From: SURF-13 sp041695325
Lineage (GTDB): Bacteria; Pseudomonadota; Gammaproteobacteria; SURF-13
Direction: 5' to 3'
Length of the DNA: 19,410 nucleotides
NCBI GenBank assembly: GCA_041695325.1
Contig: JBGFRC010000011.1
Location: 1-19,410, forward strand
Part shown: positions 1 to 6,510 of the stretch, in pieces
Layout of the letters: each line of letters begins with the position of its first letter
Numbering within the stretch: position 1 is the first letter of the stretch
Made by a program: the position numbers and the translations under genes
Notes under the pieces: model-generated
Told to the model about the DNA's origin: nothing
Database searches by the model: none
What the model saw: only the letters and a program-made list of their open reading frames with translations

Positions 1-148
1 GGCGGCGCTCCACCAGGCGCAGATTTTCGTCGAACTGGCCGCACAAGCTCGCCAGCCGCTGGTTGTCGGCGGGTTCCAGCACGATGTCGCTGGAATACAG
101 ATGATCGGCGTCGTCCGGGGGGCGAGCCTGCCGCAAGCGTTTACTCAC
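1..148 (-). CDS. ybeZ: PhoH-like ATPase, N-terminal part (runs off the window)
   Basis: The minus strand from a GTG at 148 reads 49 codons to the window edge, starting MSKRLRQARPPDDADHLYSS and continuing with LEPADNQRLASLCGQFDENL. The LEPADNxRLAxLCGQFDExL segment is typical of the N-terminus of PhoH-like (YbeZ) proteins, cytoplasmic P-loop NTPases linked to RNA and ribosome metabolism. The P-loop itself lies outside the window. The start lies 15 nt after the miaB stop, and miaB-ybeZ is the usual order in gammaproteobacteria, which supports the call. No clear ribosome binding site precedes the GTG; the gap is AT-rich and holds a TATAAT. No other Met occurs in the visible part. Confidence 0.8.
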   Translation of the reverse strand, partial: MSKRLRQARPPDDADHLYSSDIVLEPADNQRLASLCGQFDENLRLVERR

Positions 149-163
149 AATTTATATTATACA

Positions 164-1489
164 TCAACACCTGACCAATTCTCCACGAAGTGAATTGGGC
201 AGCGCCTCGGTAATACGCACGTCGGCGAATGCGCCGATCATGCTCGCGTCGCCCGGAAAATTCACCACGCGGTTGTTCTCCGTGCGTCCGGCGAGCCTGC
301 GTGCGTCCTTGCGCGACGGGCGCTGCACCAGCACGCGCTGCACGGTGCCCACCATGGCCCGCGAGATGGCATTGGCCGTTCGCGTAATGCGCGCCTGCAA
401 TACGGCGAGCCGCTCGCGCTTCACTTCCATTGGCACCGGATCGGGCAGAATCGCCGCAGGCGTGCCGGGGCGCGGGCTGTAGATGAAGCTGAACGACTGG
501 TCAAAGCCTATCTCTTCTATCAGGCGCAGGGTACCGGCGAAGTCCTCGTCGGTCTCGCCGGGAAAACCGACAATAAAATCGCTGGAAATACTGATGTCCG
601 GGCGCAGCGCGCGCAATTTTCTGACTCTGGATTTGTATTCCAATACGGTATGGCCGCGCTTCATCAAACTCAAGATGCGATCCGAGCCGCTCTGCACCGG
701 CAGGTGCAGATGATTGGCGAGCTTCGGCGTCTCGGCATAGGCGCGGATAAGGCTGTCGGAAAACTCCACCGGGTGCGAAGTAGTGTAGCGGATGCGCCCG
801 ATGCCCTCGACGGCGGCGAGGTAATGAATGAGCAGCGCGAGATCGGCAGTATCGCCGTCCGCCATCAGGCCGCGATAGGCGTTGACGTTCTGCCCCAACA
901 GCGTCACCTCGCGCACGCCCTGCGCGGCAAGCTGCCTGATCTCCTTGAGCACGTCTTCAACCGGCCGGCTCACCTCCTCGCCGCGCGTATAGGGCACCAC
1001 GCAGAAGCTGCAATACTTGCTGCAACCTTCCATGATGGAGACGAACGCGCAGGGGCCGTCGGCACGCGGCGCGGGCAGGTGATCGAATTTCTCAATCTCC
1101 GGAAATGACACGTCCATCACCGCGTGCTGTTGCGCCAGGCGCGCGTTGAGCATCTGCGGCAAACGATGCAGGGTCTGCGGGCCGAACACCAGGTCTACGT
1201 ACGGCGCGCGCTTGCGGATGTTTTCGCCCTCCTGGCTCGCCACGCAGCCGCCGACGCCGATCACCACGCCGGCACGCGCCTGCTTCAGCTCGCGCCAGCG
1301 GCCGAGGTCTGAAAACAGCTTCTCGGAGGCCTTTTCGCGGACCGAACAACTATTGAGCAGCAACACGTCCGCCTGCTCCGGCGCATCGATAAGCTGCAAA
1401 CCGTGCGACTGTGCGAGCACCTCCGCCATCTTGGCGGAGTCGTACTCATTCATCTGGCAGCCGAAGGTTTTGATGTACAGCTTTTGCAT
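164..1489 (-). CDS. miaB: tRNA-2-methylthio-N6-dimethylallyladenosine synthase MiaB
   Basis: A 441-residue radical SAM methylthiotransferase that adds the 2-methylthio group to i6A37 of tRNAs reading UNN codons. The N-terminal UPF0004 domain carries the three cysteines for the auxiliary Fe-S cluster (C11 in TFGCQMNEYDS, C48 in NSCSVREKA, C82 in GGCVASQEG). The radical SAM CxxxCxxC is C156/C160/C163 (EGCSKYCSFC), and a TRAM domain fills the last 65 or so residues. Length and motifs match full-length MiaB. The ATG at 1489 gives the expected MQKLYIKTFGCQMN start. It is divergent from slyD, with a 114-nt shared promoter region, and is followed after 15 nt by the PhoH-like gene, so the two are probably one transcript. 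Confidence 0.97.
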   Translation of the reverse strand: MQKLYIKTFGCQMNEYDSAKMAEVLAQSHGLQLIDAPEQADVLLLNSCSVREKASEKLFSDLGRWRELKQARAGVVIGVGGCVASQEGENIRKRAPYVDLVFGPQTLHRLPQMLNARLAQQHAVMDVSFPEIEKFDHLPAPRADGPCAFVSIMEGCSKYCSFCVVPYTRGEEVSRPVEDVLKEIRQLAAQGVREVTLLGQNVNAYRGLMADGDTADLALLIHYLAAVEGIGRIRYTTSHPVEFSDSLIRAYAETPKLANHLHLPVQSGSDRILSLMKRGHTVLEYKSRVRKLRALRPDISISSDFIVGFPGETDEDFAGTLRLIEEIGFDQSFSFIYSPRPGTPAAILPDPVPMEVKRERLAVLQARITRTANAISRAMVGTVQRVLVQRPSRKDARRLAGRTENNRVVNFPGDASMIGAFADVRITEALPNSLRGELVRC

Positions 1490-1518
1490 CTTAAAAGTAT
1501 TTCCCGCGCAGCGGTAAT

Positions 1519-1568
1519 TTGAATTTTAGGCCGTTTCGGGCATAAAGTCGAACCGCCTTAAATATGAT
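1519..1568 (+). promoter_or_regulatory. Candidate promoter region for slyD
   Basis: Two plausible -10 boxes occur: CATAAA at 1541-1546, 16 nt after TTGAAT (1519-1524), and TATGAT at 1563-1568 with no good -35. The region overlaps the miaB promoter on the other strand, so the divergent genes may compete for polymerase. Confidence 0.35.
1523..1551 (-). promoter_or_regulatory. Candidate sigma-70 promoter for miaB
   Basis: On the minus strand TCGACT (1551-1546) and TAAAAT (1528-1523) are separated by 17 nt, placing a start about 25-30 nt before the miaB ATG. The -35 is weak (4 of 6 consensus positions). The call is by inspection only. Confidence 0.35.
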
Positions 1569-1603
1569 AGAATGATTTTTTAAAACGATTTGAAGGACCC
1601 ATC

Positions 1604-2086
1604 ATGAAAATCGCGCGCGACACCGTCGTTACCCTGCACTACACGCTCACCGATGACAGCGGCGAGGTGCTCGACACCAGCGCGGGCGGCGAGCCATTGG
1701 GTTATCTGCACGGCCACGGCAACATCATCCCCGGCCTGGAAAAGGCGCTCGAAGGCAACAGCGCCGGCTTCAAGTCCGTGGTCACGATCAGCGCCGCCGA
1801 GGGCTACGGCGAGAAAAATCTGAACGCCGTTTTCGACGCGCCGCGCAAACACTTCCCCGGCGACATGCGCCTCGCCCCCGGCGTACGGGTGCAGACCCAG
1901 GGCGAGCACGGCCCGATGACCCTCACCATCGTCAAGGTCACGGACGACAGCGTGACGCTGGACGGCAATCATCCGCTCGCGGGCAAGACCCTGCACTTTG
2001 ACGTCGAAATCCTGGCCGTGCGCGGCGCCACCGAAGAAGAGCTGGTGCACGGCCACGTGCATGGCGCTGGCGGACATCATCACTAA
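1604..2086 (+). CDS. slyD: FKBP-type peptidyl-prolyl cis-trans isomerase, SlyD type
   Basis: A 160-residue cytoplasmic FKBP. It begins with the SlyD-like stretch MKIARDTVVTLHYTLTD, has the FKBP core G(N)IIPGLEKALEG at about residues 38-51, an inserted chaperone flap at about 70-125 (GYGEKNLNAVF onward), and a return to the FKBP fold (HFDVEILAVR). The C-terminus is short and His-rich (H149, H151, H153, H158-160), the metal-binding tail typical of SlyD, here without cysteines. SlyD enzymes catalyse prolyl isomerisation, act as chaperones and deliver nickel. The start follows GAAGGA at 1592-1597 with 6-nt spacing. The TAA stop is also part of the first bases of the hairpin mosaic that follows. 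Confidence 0.92.
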   Translation: MKIARDTVVTLHYTLTDDSGEVLDTSAGGEPLGYLHGHGNIIPGLEKALEGNSAGFKSVVTISAAEGYGEKNLNAVFDAPRKHFPGDMRLAPGVRVQTQGEHGPMTLTIVKVTDDSVTLDGNHPLAGKTLHFDVEILAVRGATEEELVHGHVHGAGGHHH

Positions 2087-2259
2087 CAGGTTGTTGAAAA
2101 AGCCCTTCCATGGGCTTTTTCAACTCGCAAAGCGAAAAGTGTCATTTTCGCTTTGCTCCATTCTTCAAGCACATAAAGCGTGCTTGAAAAATGGCGGTGG
2201 AACCCTTCGCTACGCTCTTCCCTGCACCGCACACAGGCTGTTTCTCAACAGCCTGCTAA
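2084..2259 (+). repeat. Hairpin-mosaic element, locus A
   Basis: A chain of five hairpins directly after slyD. H1: GTTGAAAAAGCCC (2093-2105), loop TTCCAT, GGGCTTTTTCAAC (2112-2124). H2: GCAAAGCGAAAA (2127-2138), loop GTGTCA, TTTTCGCTTTGC (2145-2156). H3: CCATT (2158-2162), one mismatch, TTCAAGCAC (2164-2172), loop of 7, GTGCTTGAA (2180-2188), AATGG (2190-2194). H4: GCGGTG (2194-2199) with CACCGC (2225-2230), enclosing TTCGCTACGCTC. End hairpin: CAGGCTGTT (2234-2242), loop TCTC, AACAGCCTG (2247-2255), then CTAA. The ends CTAACAGGTTGTTGAAAAA and TTTCTCAACAGCCTGCTAA form an imperfect terminal inverted repeat (15 of 19). No open reading frame of interest lies inside. A run of seven T at 2269-2275 follows, so termination of slyD here is possible. 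Confidence 0.85.
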
Positions 2260-2419
2260 TCTGCGCGGTTTTTTTCGGCTTCTGAATTTACTTTTCCCCC
2301 ATATAGTCGCTACGAAAATGGCGGCATACAACATGTAGTTGTTGAACGCGCATCTGTCCATTTGGTTCAGAAAAATATTCATAACCTCGCCGCAAATACG
2401 CCGCCGGCGCATAAAAAAC

Positions 2420-2449
2420 TGGACATTTTAAAAATATTTCCTGTATGCT
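2420..2449 (+). promoter_or_regulatory. Candidate sigma-70 promoter of the ParA-like gene
   Basis: TGGACA (2420-2425; 5 of 6 consensus) is followed after 18 nt by TATGCT (2444-2449; 4 of 6). The surrounding 2400-2445 stretch is AT-rich compared with its neighbours. The predicted transcription start near 2456 leaves a leader of about 68 nt before the GTG at 2524. Confidence 0.5.
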
Positions 2450-2450
2450 T

Positions 2451-2501
2451 CTGTGGCCCACAGGGATACGTGGTGGTGTCCCGTCAGCTTTGGCAGCTGA
2501 C
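2451..2501 (+). promoter_or_regulatory. Back-to-back hairpins in the leader of the ParA-like gene
   Basis: Three palindromes abut without spacers: CTGTG-GCC-CACAG (2451-2463), GGGATAC (2463-2469) pairing with GTGTCCC (2476-2482, one G-U), and GTCAGCT (2483-2489) pairing with AGCTGAC (2495-2501) over a 5-nt loop. The last two would lie in the RNA made from the promoter at 2420-2449, and the last ends 11 nt before the GGAGG ribosome binding site. It does not match any riboswitch class that I recognise. Confidence 0.45.
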
Positions 2502-2523
2502 GTTCCTGAACCGGAGGGCGGCA

Positions 2524-3246
2524 GTGCAGAGAATCATGATCGTCAACTCGAAGGGGGGCTGCGGCAAAACCACTCTTGCCACGAACCTTGCCAGCTACTA
2601 CGCCGCGCAGGGTCACACCACCGTATTGATGGACCATGATCCGCAAGGCTCCAGCACCAGGTGGCTGAGCCAGCGTCCGGTGGAACGGCCGCGCATCCAC
2701 GGCATCGCCGTCTATCAGTTGTGCGCCGACATGACGCGCAGTTTTCAGATGAAACTTCCGCCGGACACGGCGCGCGTCATCATTGACGTACCCCCCGGCT
2801 TGAGCGATTTGAAGCTCACTGAGCACACCCGGCAGGCGGACACCATTCTGGTGCCGGTGCTGCCCTCGCCGATAGACATCCACGCCAGCGCGCATTTCAT
2901 CCAGGTGTTGTTACTGGCGGCCAAGGTGCGCAGCAAAAACATCCGTCTTGCCGTAGTCGCCAACCGCGTGCGCGAGCACACCGAGGTGTTTCACAAGCTG
3001 GAACGTTTTCTCGCCACCCTCAAACTGCCGTTTGTGGCGAAATTCCGCGACACGCAAAACTACATCCGCGCCGCGCAGGACGGCATTGGCATCTTCGAGA
3101 TGACCGGTGCCGCCGCGCAGCGCGACCGCGCGCAGTGGGCATCGCTGATCGCCTGGCTGGACCGGAATGAAATCCCGGGCCGCGAAGTCGCCTTTCTCGG
3201 CGATCACCGCGTCGGAACCGGCCATTCATTGCAGGAGGCGGGTTGA
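2524..3246 (+). CDS. Orphan ParA/MinD-family ATPase
   Basis: A 240-residue P-loop ATPase from the GTG at 2524, chosen because GGAGG (2513-2517) lies 6 nt upstream and the protein then begins at MQRIMIVNSKGGCGKTTLAT. An upstream ATG at 2362 would add 54 unconserved residues across the promoter. The deviant Walker A is KGGCGKTT (10-17) with signature Lys10; the switch DHDPQGSS covers 37-44 and Walker B is VIIDVP (85-90, D88). A middle portion VVANRVREHTEVFHKLERFL is typical of the family. Members position plasmids, chromosomes, flagella or chemosensory arrays with a partner such as ParB. No parB or other partner is next to it, so the cargo is unknown. It stands alone between two hairpin clusters, next to a wrecked diguanylate cyclase gene. 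Confidence 0.88.
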   Translation: MQRIMIVNSKGGCGKTTLATNLASYYAAQGHTTVLMDHDPQGSSTRWLSQRPVERPRIHGIAVYQLCADMTRSFQMKLPPDTARVIIDVPPGLSDLKLTEHTRQADTILVPVLPSPIDIHASAHFIQVLLLAAKVRSKNIRLAVVANRVREHTEVFHKLERFLATLKLPFVAKFRDTQNYIRAAQDGIGIFEMTGAAAQRDRAQWASLIAWLDRNEIPGREVAFLGDHRVGTGHSLQEAG

Positions 3247-3252
3247 AAAACC

Positions 3253-3277
3253 GCTTGCCTGCGCGTTGCGCGCAAGC
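3253..3277 (+). other. Hairpin just after the ParA-like gene
   Basis: GCTTGC (3253-3258), a two-base bulge, GCG (3261-3263), loop CGTTG, CGC (3269-3271), GCAAGC (3272-3277). It begins 6 nt after the stop codon. No T run follows, so it is at best a processing or stabilising structure. The rest of 3278-3396 shows nothing I can assign. Confidence 0.4.
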
Positions 3278-3409
3278 AGGGCGGCCATGAGGTAGGTGGG
3301 AAGCCGCGGGCGCGGAGTAAAACAAGGCTGCGGCGAAATTGAAACCGGTATCAGCATCCAGTTCACCCAGGGTGGATGAGACGTACTCGCGCCGTCAAGG
3401 AGCAGACGA

Positions 3410-3714
3410 ATGACAGACCGGCCCGCGCCGGACAAAAGAAGTCCTCTCCCGCCAGGCTCACTGCGCGCGCGCCTCATCCTGGGCCTCGCGGCCATGCTGT
3501 TGCCGCCGCTGCTGCTGAGCGCGGGCGCGTTTTTCTCTCTCCAGGTCACAACCAGCGCGGCCCAAAAAGTTCTGGAAAAGGCGATACGGGAATTTCACCC
3601 CGTCGCTCACAGCGGGTTGCCGCCGCGGACCGGGCGCTCTACGCCGCCAAGAACGCCGGACGCAACCGGATAAGCCTGGCGCCAGGCGGCGAGGGACGCG
3701 CCGCAGCGTGTTAA
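3410..3714 (+). pseudogene. Relic of a membrane-anchored diguanylate cyclase (GGDEF), internally deleted
   Basis: An ATG at 3410 with AAGGAG at 3397-3402 opens a reading frame starting MTDRPAPDKRSPLPPGSLRA, with a hydrophobic segment at about residues 20-45 (LILGLAAMLLPPLLLSAGAF). This looks like the N-terminal membrane anchor of a sensor protein. About 60 codons in, the frame loses sense. In another frame, 3616-3672 encode VAAADRALYAAKNAGRNRI, the unmistakable last turn of a GGDEF domain (ADxALYxAKxxGRNRI). Anchor and domain end lie almost side by side in different frames. Several hundred codons, including the GGDEF active site, are therefore missing, and a frameshift lies near 3580-3615. 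A cyclase function is impossible. The relic follows the ParA-like gene on the same strand, so the two may once have been co-transcribed. Confidence 0.72.
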
Positions 3715-3804
3715 GGCCCTGCAAACGGCGAGGTCGGTGGTTATTAAACGCACGCAGCCCTGAAACGGGATCGAAACGCATAAATACGGGTAGCTATGGG
3801 GTAA

Positions 3805-3884
3805 GCTCGCGAAGCGAGCGAACGACCGGCCATGGAAGGCCGGGCCGGGGTTTCGAGCGGAGCAGGATAGCGTAGCGAAGAAAC
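3805..3884 (-). repeat. Degraded hairpin cluster, locus C
   Basis: Short palindromes: GCTCGC-GAA-GCGAGC (3805-3819), CCGGCC (3826-3831) pairing with GGCCGG (3838-3843), and GTTTC (3850-3854) with GAAAC (3880-3884). Read on the minus strand, the middle hairpin has the loop TTCCAT, the same as H1 of locus A. The minus-strand sequence TTCGCTACGCTATCC (3879 down to 3865) parallels TTCGCTACGCTCTTCC in locus A. I take it as a reduced relative of loci A and B. It lies just beyond the 3' end of tRNA-Met. The stretch 3715-3804 before it holds nothing I recognise. Confidence 0.55.
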
Positions 3885-3905
3885 GGTGAATGCCTGAGCG
3901 GGAAG

Positions 3906-3982
3906 TGGTGGCTATGGGTGGGCTCGAACCACCGACCTCAGCATTATGAGTGCCGCGCTCTGACCAGCTGAGCTACATAGCC
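3906..3982 (-). tRNA. tRNA-Met (CAT anticodon, elongator type)
   Basis: The minus strand folds into a complete 77-nt tRNA with encoded CCA. Acceptor stem GGCTATG/CATAGCC, D arm GCTC...GAGC, anticodon stem CGGCA/TGCTG around CTCATAA (anticodon CAT), T arm GGTGG-TTCGAGC-CCACC, discriminator A. The GGCTAYGTAGCTCAG start resembles elongator tRNA-Met rather than the initiator (no mismatched first pair). A tRNA-Ile2 with lysidine-modified CAT cannot be fully excluded but usually has a different acceptor stem. Confidence 0.92.
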
Positions 3983-3987
3983 TTAAT

Positions 3988-4125
3988 ACAGTTGCAAGTG
4001 GCGAGTGACAAGTAGCGAGGAAAGAATGAATTATAAGATATTCCTCAGTTGCCTGCCCAGCCGCCGTTATTCCTCAAACTGGCTGAATCTCCCCTCGCCA
4101 CTAGCTACTAGTCACTTGCCACTGT
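3988..4125. repeat. Large imperfect inverted repeat of AGTGRC-like units
   Basis: The left arm 3988-4020 (begins ACAGTTGCAAGTGGCGAG) and the right arm 4093-4125 (whose complement begins ACAGTGGCAAGTGACTAG) are both 33 nt and match at 26 positions, around a 72-nt centre. Each arm consists of degenerate 7-8-nt units such as AAGTGGCG, AGTGACA and AGTAGCG. It fills the gap between the ychF stop (4128) and tRNA-Met (3982). Confidence 0.75.
4030..4059 (-). promoter_or_regulatory. Candidate promoter for tRNA-Met
   Basis: On the minus strand TGGGCA (4059-4054) is followed after 18 nt by a perfect TATAAT (4035-4030). It lies in the centre of the inverted repeat, so the tRNA precursor would begin near 4023 and carry one repeat arm as its 5' leader. 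Confidence 0.5.
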
Positions 4126-4127
4126 AG

Positions 4128-5219
4128 TTAAACATTAAACCTGAAGCGCATGACGTCGCCGTCCTGCACCACGTAGTCTTTTCCCTCCAGACGCCATTTG
4201 CCCGCTTCCTTGGCGCCTTGTTCACCGCGGTATTTGATAAAGTCGTCATAAGCAATCACCTCGGCGCGGATAAAGCCGTGCTCGAAGTCGGTGTGGATCA
4301 CGCCCGCCGCCTGCGGCGCGCTGGCGCCCAATGGCACGGTCCAGGCGCGCACTTCCTTTACACCGGCGGTAAAATAGGTCTGCAACCCCAGCAGCGCGTA
4401 ACCGGCGCGGATCACCCGGTTCAGGCCCGGCTCTTCCAGGCCCAGCTCCTTTAAAAATTCCGTCTTATCGTCGTCCGCGAGTTCCGCGATCTCGGCCTCG
4501 ATGGCGGCGCACACCGCGACCACGCGCGCGTTTTCCTGCGCGGCGTGATTGCGCACCAGATCGAGATACGGGTTATTGGTAAAGCCGTTCTCGGCCACGT
4601 TGGCCACATACAGGGTCGGCTTGGCGGTGAGCAGCTGAAATTCGCGCAAGTGTTTTCTTTCATCGGCGCCGAGCGCAAGCGCGCGCACCGGCCTGCCTTC
4701 GTTCAAACACGCGCGCACCCGCTCCAGCAGCGCCTTCTGCGCCAGCGCTTCCTTGTCGCCCGCCTTGCTGGCCTTGCCGACGCGCAGCAAGGCCTTGTCC
4801 ACGGCATCGAGATCGGCCAGCGCCAATTCGGTGTTGATAACCTCGATATCCGCGAGCGGCGCGATTCTGCCCGCCACGTGCACCACATTGACGCCCTCGA
4901 AGCAGCGCACCACATGCGCGATGGCGTCGGTCTCGCGGATGTGGGCGAGGAATTTGTTGCCCAGGCCCTCGCCTTTGGAGGCGCCCGCCACCAGCCCCGC
5001 GATGTCCACGAATTCGATCACCGTGGGCACCACCTTCTGCGGCTTGACGATTTCAGCCAGCGCGTCGAGCCTCGGATCGGGCACCGGCACAATGCCGACG
5101 TTGGGCTCGATGGTGCAGAACGGATAATTCTCCGCTGCGATGCCCGCCTTGGTGAGGGCGTTGAACAACGTGGATTTGCCCACGTTGGGCAGGCCGACGA
5201 TACCGCACTTGAATCCCAC
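4128..5219 (-). CDS. ychF: Redox-regulated ATPase YchF (OLA1 family)
   Basis: A 363-residue Obg-related P-loop NTPase, full length. G1 is GLPNVGKS (9-16), G3 is DIAGLV (72-77), and the G4 position reads NVAE (207-210) instead of NKxD, the change that makes this family prefer ATP over GTP. A coiled-coil stretch follows at about 120-190 and a TGS domain occupies roughly 280-363 (ending DGDVMRFRFNV). YchF binds ribosomes and is linked to translation and oxidative-stress responses. It starts 13 nt after the pth stop, the conserved rplY-pth-ychF order, so it is almost certainly the distal gene of that operon. The stop codon abuts the right arm of the inverted repeat at 3988-4125, which may shape its mRNA end. 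Confidence 0.97.
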   Translation of the reverse strand: MGFKCGIVGLPNVGKSTLFNALTKAGIAAENYPFCTIEPNVGIVPVPDPRLDALAEIVKPQKVVPTVIEFVDIAGLVAGASKGEGLGNKFLAHIRETDAIAHVVRCFEGVNVVHVAGRIAPLADIEVINTELALADLDAVDKALLRVGKASKAGDKEALAQKALLERVRACLNEGRPVRALALGADERKHLREFQLLTAKPTLYVANVAENGFTNNPYLDLVRNHAAQENARVVAVCAAIEAEIAELADDDKTEFLKELGLEEPGLNRVIRAGYALLGLQTYFTAGVKEVRAWTVPLGASAPQAAGVIHTDFEHGFIRAEVIAYDDFIKYRGEQGAKEAGKWRLEGKDYVVQDGDVMRFRFNV

Positions 5220-5232
5220 TGGAAAACTTCCT

Positions 5233-5805
<573 letters not shown>

Positions 5806-5826
5806 CGCCGCGCGTCCGGCTGAAGT

Positions 5827-6489
5827 TTATTCCTTCTTGCCTGCCGGCTTGGCCTCGGCGGCAGGCTGGCCCTCGGCTGGTGCTGCCTCCTCCGCGGGTT
5901 TTTCTTCCTCCACCACGCGCGGCATGTGGATCGAGGCCACGGCGCGGTCATCACCGTGCGCCAGCGCCACCAGCTCCACTCCTTCCGGCGCTCTCAAATG
6001 GGAAAGATGCACCGATTCGTTGAGCTTCACCTGCGACAAGTCCACCTCGATGAATTCGGGCAGGTGCTGCGGGAAGCAGGATACTTCCACGTCGCTCAAC
6101 AGGTGCGACACCACGCCGCCCGACTGCTTGACGCCCGGCGCAACGTCGGCCCCGGTGAAGTGCAGCGGCACGCGCATGCGCAGTTTTTGCGTCGCGCTCA
6201 CGCGCTGCAAGTCCAGGTGCACGATGCGCGGCTTGTGCGGATGACGCTGCAAATCGCGCAGCACCGCCTTTTCTTCCTTGCCGTCCAGCTTGACGGTGAG
6301 GATGTGCGAATAAAACGCCTCATGCTCCAGATGCTTGAGCAGCGAATTGTGATCCAGCGCCACCGGCACGGCGGGTTGTTCGCCGCCGTAGAGGACGCCC
6401 GGCACCTTGTCCGCGCGACGCAGGCGGCGGCTCGCACCTTTGCCCTTGGCGTTGCGCGTTTCTGCAACCAGTGTGAAATCAATGGCCAT
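5827..6489 (-). CDS. rplY: Large ribosomal subunit protein bL25, CTC type
   Basis: A 220-residue long-form L25. The N-terminal half is the 5S rRNA-binding L25 domain (FTLVAETRNAKGKGASRRLRR, then VPGVLYGG at about 30-37). A second beta-rich TL5/CTC domain follows from about residue 95. A low-complexity tail rich in E, A, P and K (VEEEKPAEEAAPAEGQPAAE) closes it. The protein binds 5S rRNA in the central protuberance. It heads the rplY-pth-ychF cluster. Its likely promoter is about 380 nt upstream (6871-6879), and almost the whole leader between is occupied by the hairpin mosaic of locus B. Confidence 0.96.
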   Translation of the reverse strand: MAIDFTLVAETRNAKGKGASRRLRRADKVPGVLYGGEQPAVPVALDHNSLLKHLEHEAFYSHILTVKLDGKEEKAVLRDLQRHPHKPRIVHLDLQRVSATQKLRMRVPLHFTGADVAPGVKQSGGVVSHLLSDVEVSCFPQHLPEFIEVDLSQVKLNESVHLSHLRAPEGVELVALAHGDDRAVASIHMPRVVEEEKPAEEAAPAEGQPAAEAKPAGKKE

Positions 6490-6510
6490 GGTTATCTCCG
6501 ATTCGTGAGT

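Noticed and set aside
190..192. PET instead of PAT or PVT in release factor 1 (residues 190-192 of PrfA)
   Set aside because: The middle residue of PxT is variable in the family; P and T are kept, so altered stop-codon reading is not supported.
1998..2285. A 95-codon open frame across the end of slyD and locus A
   Set aside because: It is an out-of-frame shadow of slyD running into the hairpin chain, with no start signal and no family resemblance.
2362..2523. Longer N-terminus of the ParA-like protein
   Set aside because: It would cross the AT-rich promoter and the hairpin leader, its residues are not family-like, and GGAGG fits the GTG at 2524.
2451..2523. c-di-GMP riboswitch before the ParA-like gene
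   Set aside because: The conserved core of the GEMM class is absent; only simple hairpins are visible.
3376..3714. An intact 112-residue protein
   Set aside because: Its first two thirds are the wrong frame of the membrane-anchor fragment; only the last part (VAAADRALYAAKNAGRNRI) is meaningful, so a relic is the better reading.
3906..3982. tRNA gene as an integration site of a genomic island spanning 2087-3905
   Set aside because: No integrase and no duplicated tRNA 3' end were seen at the other side, so no attachment site can be claimed.
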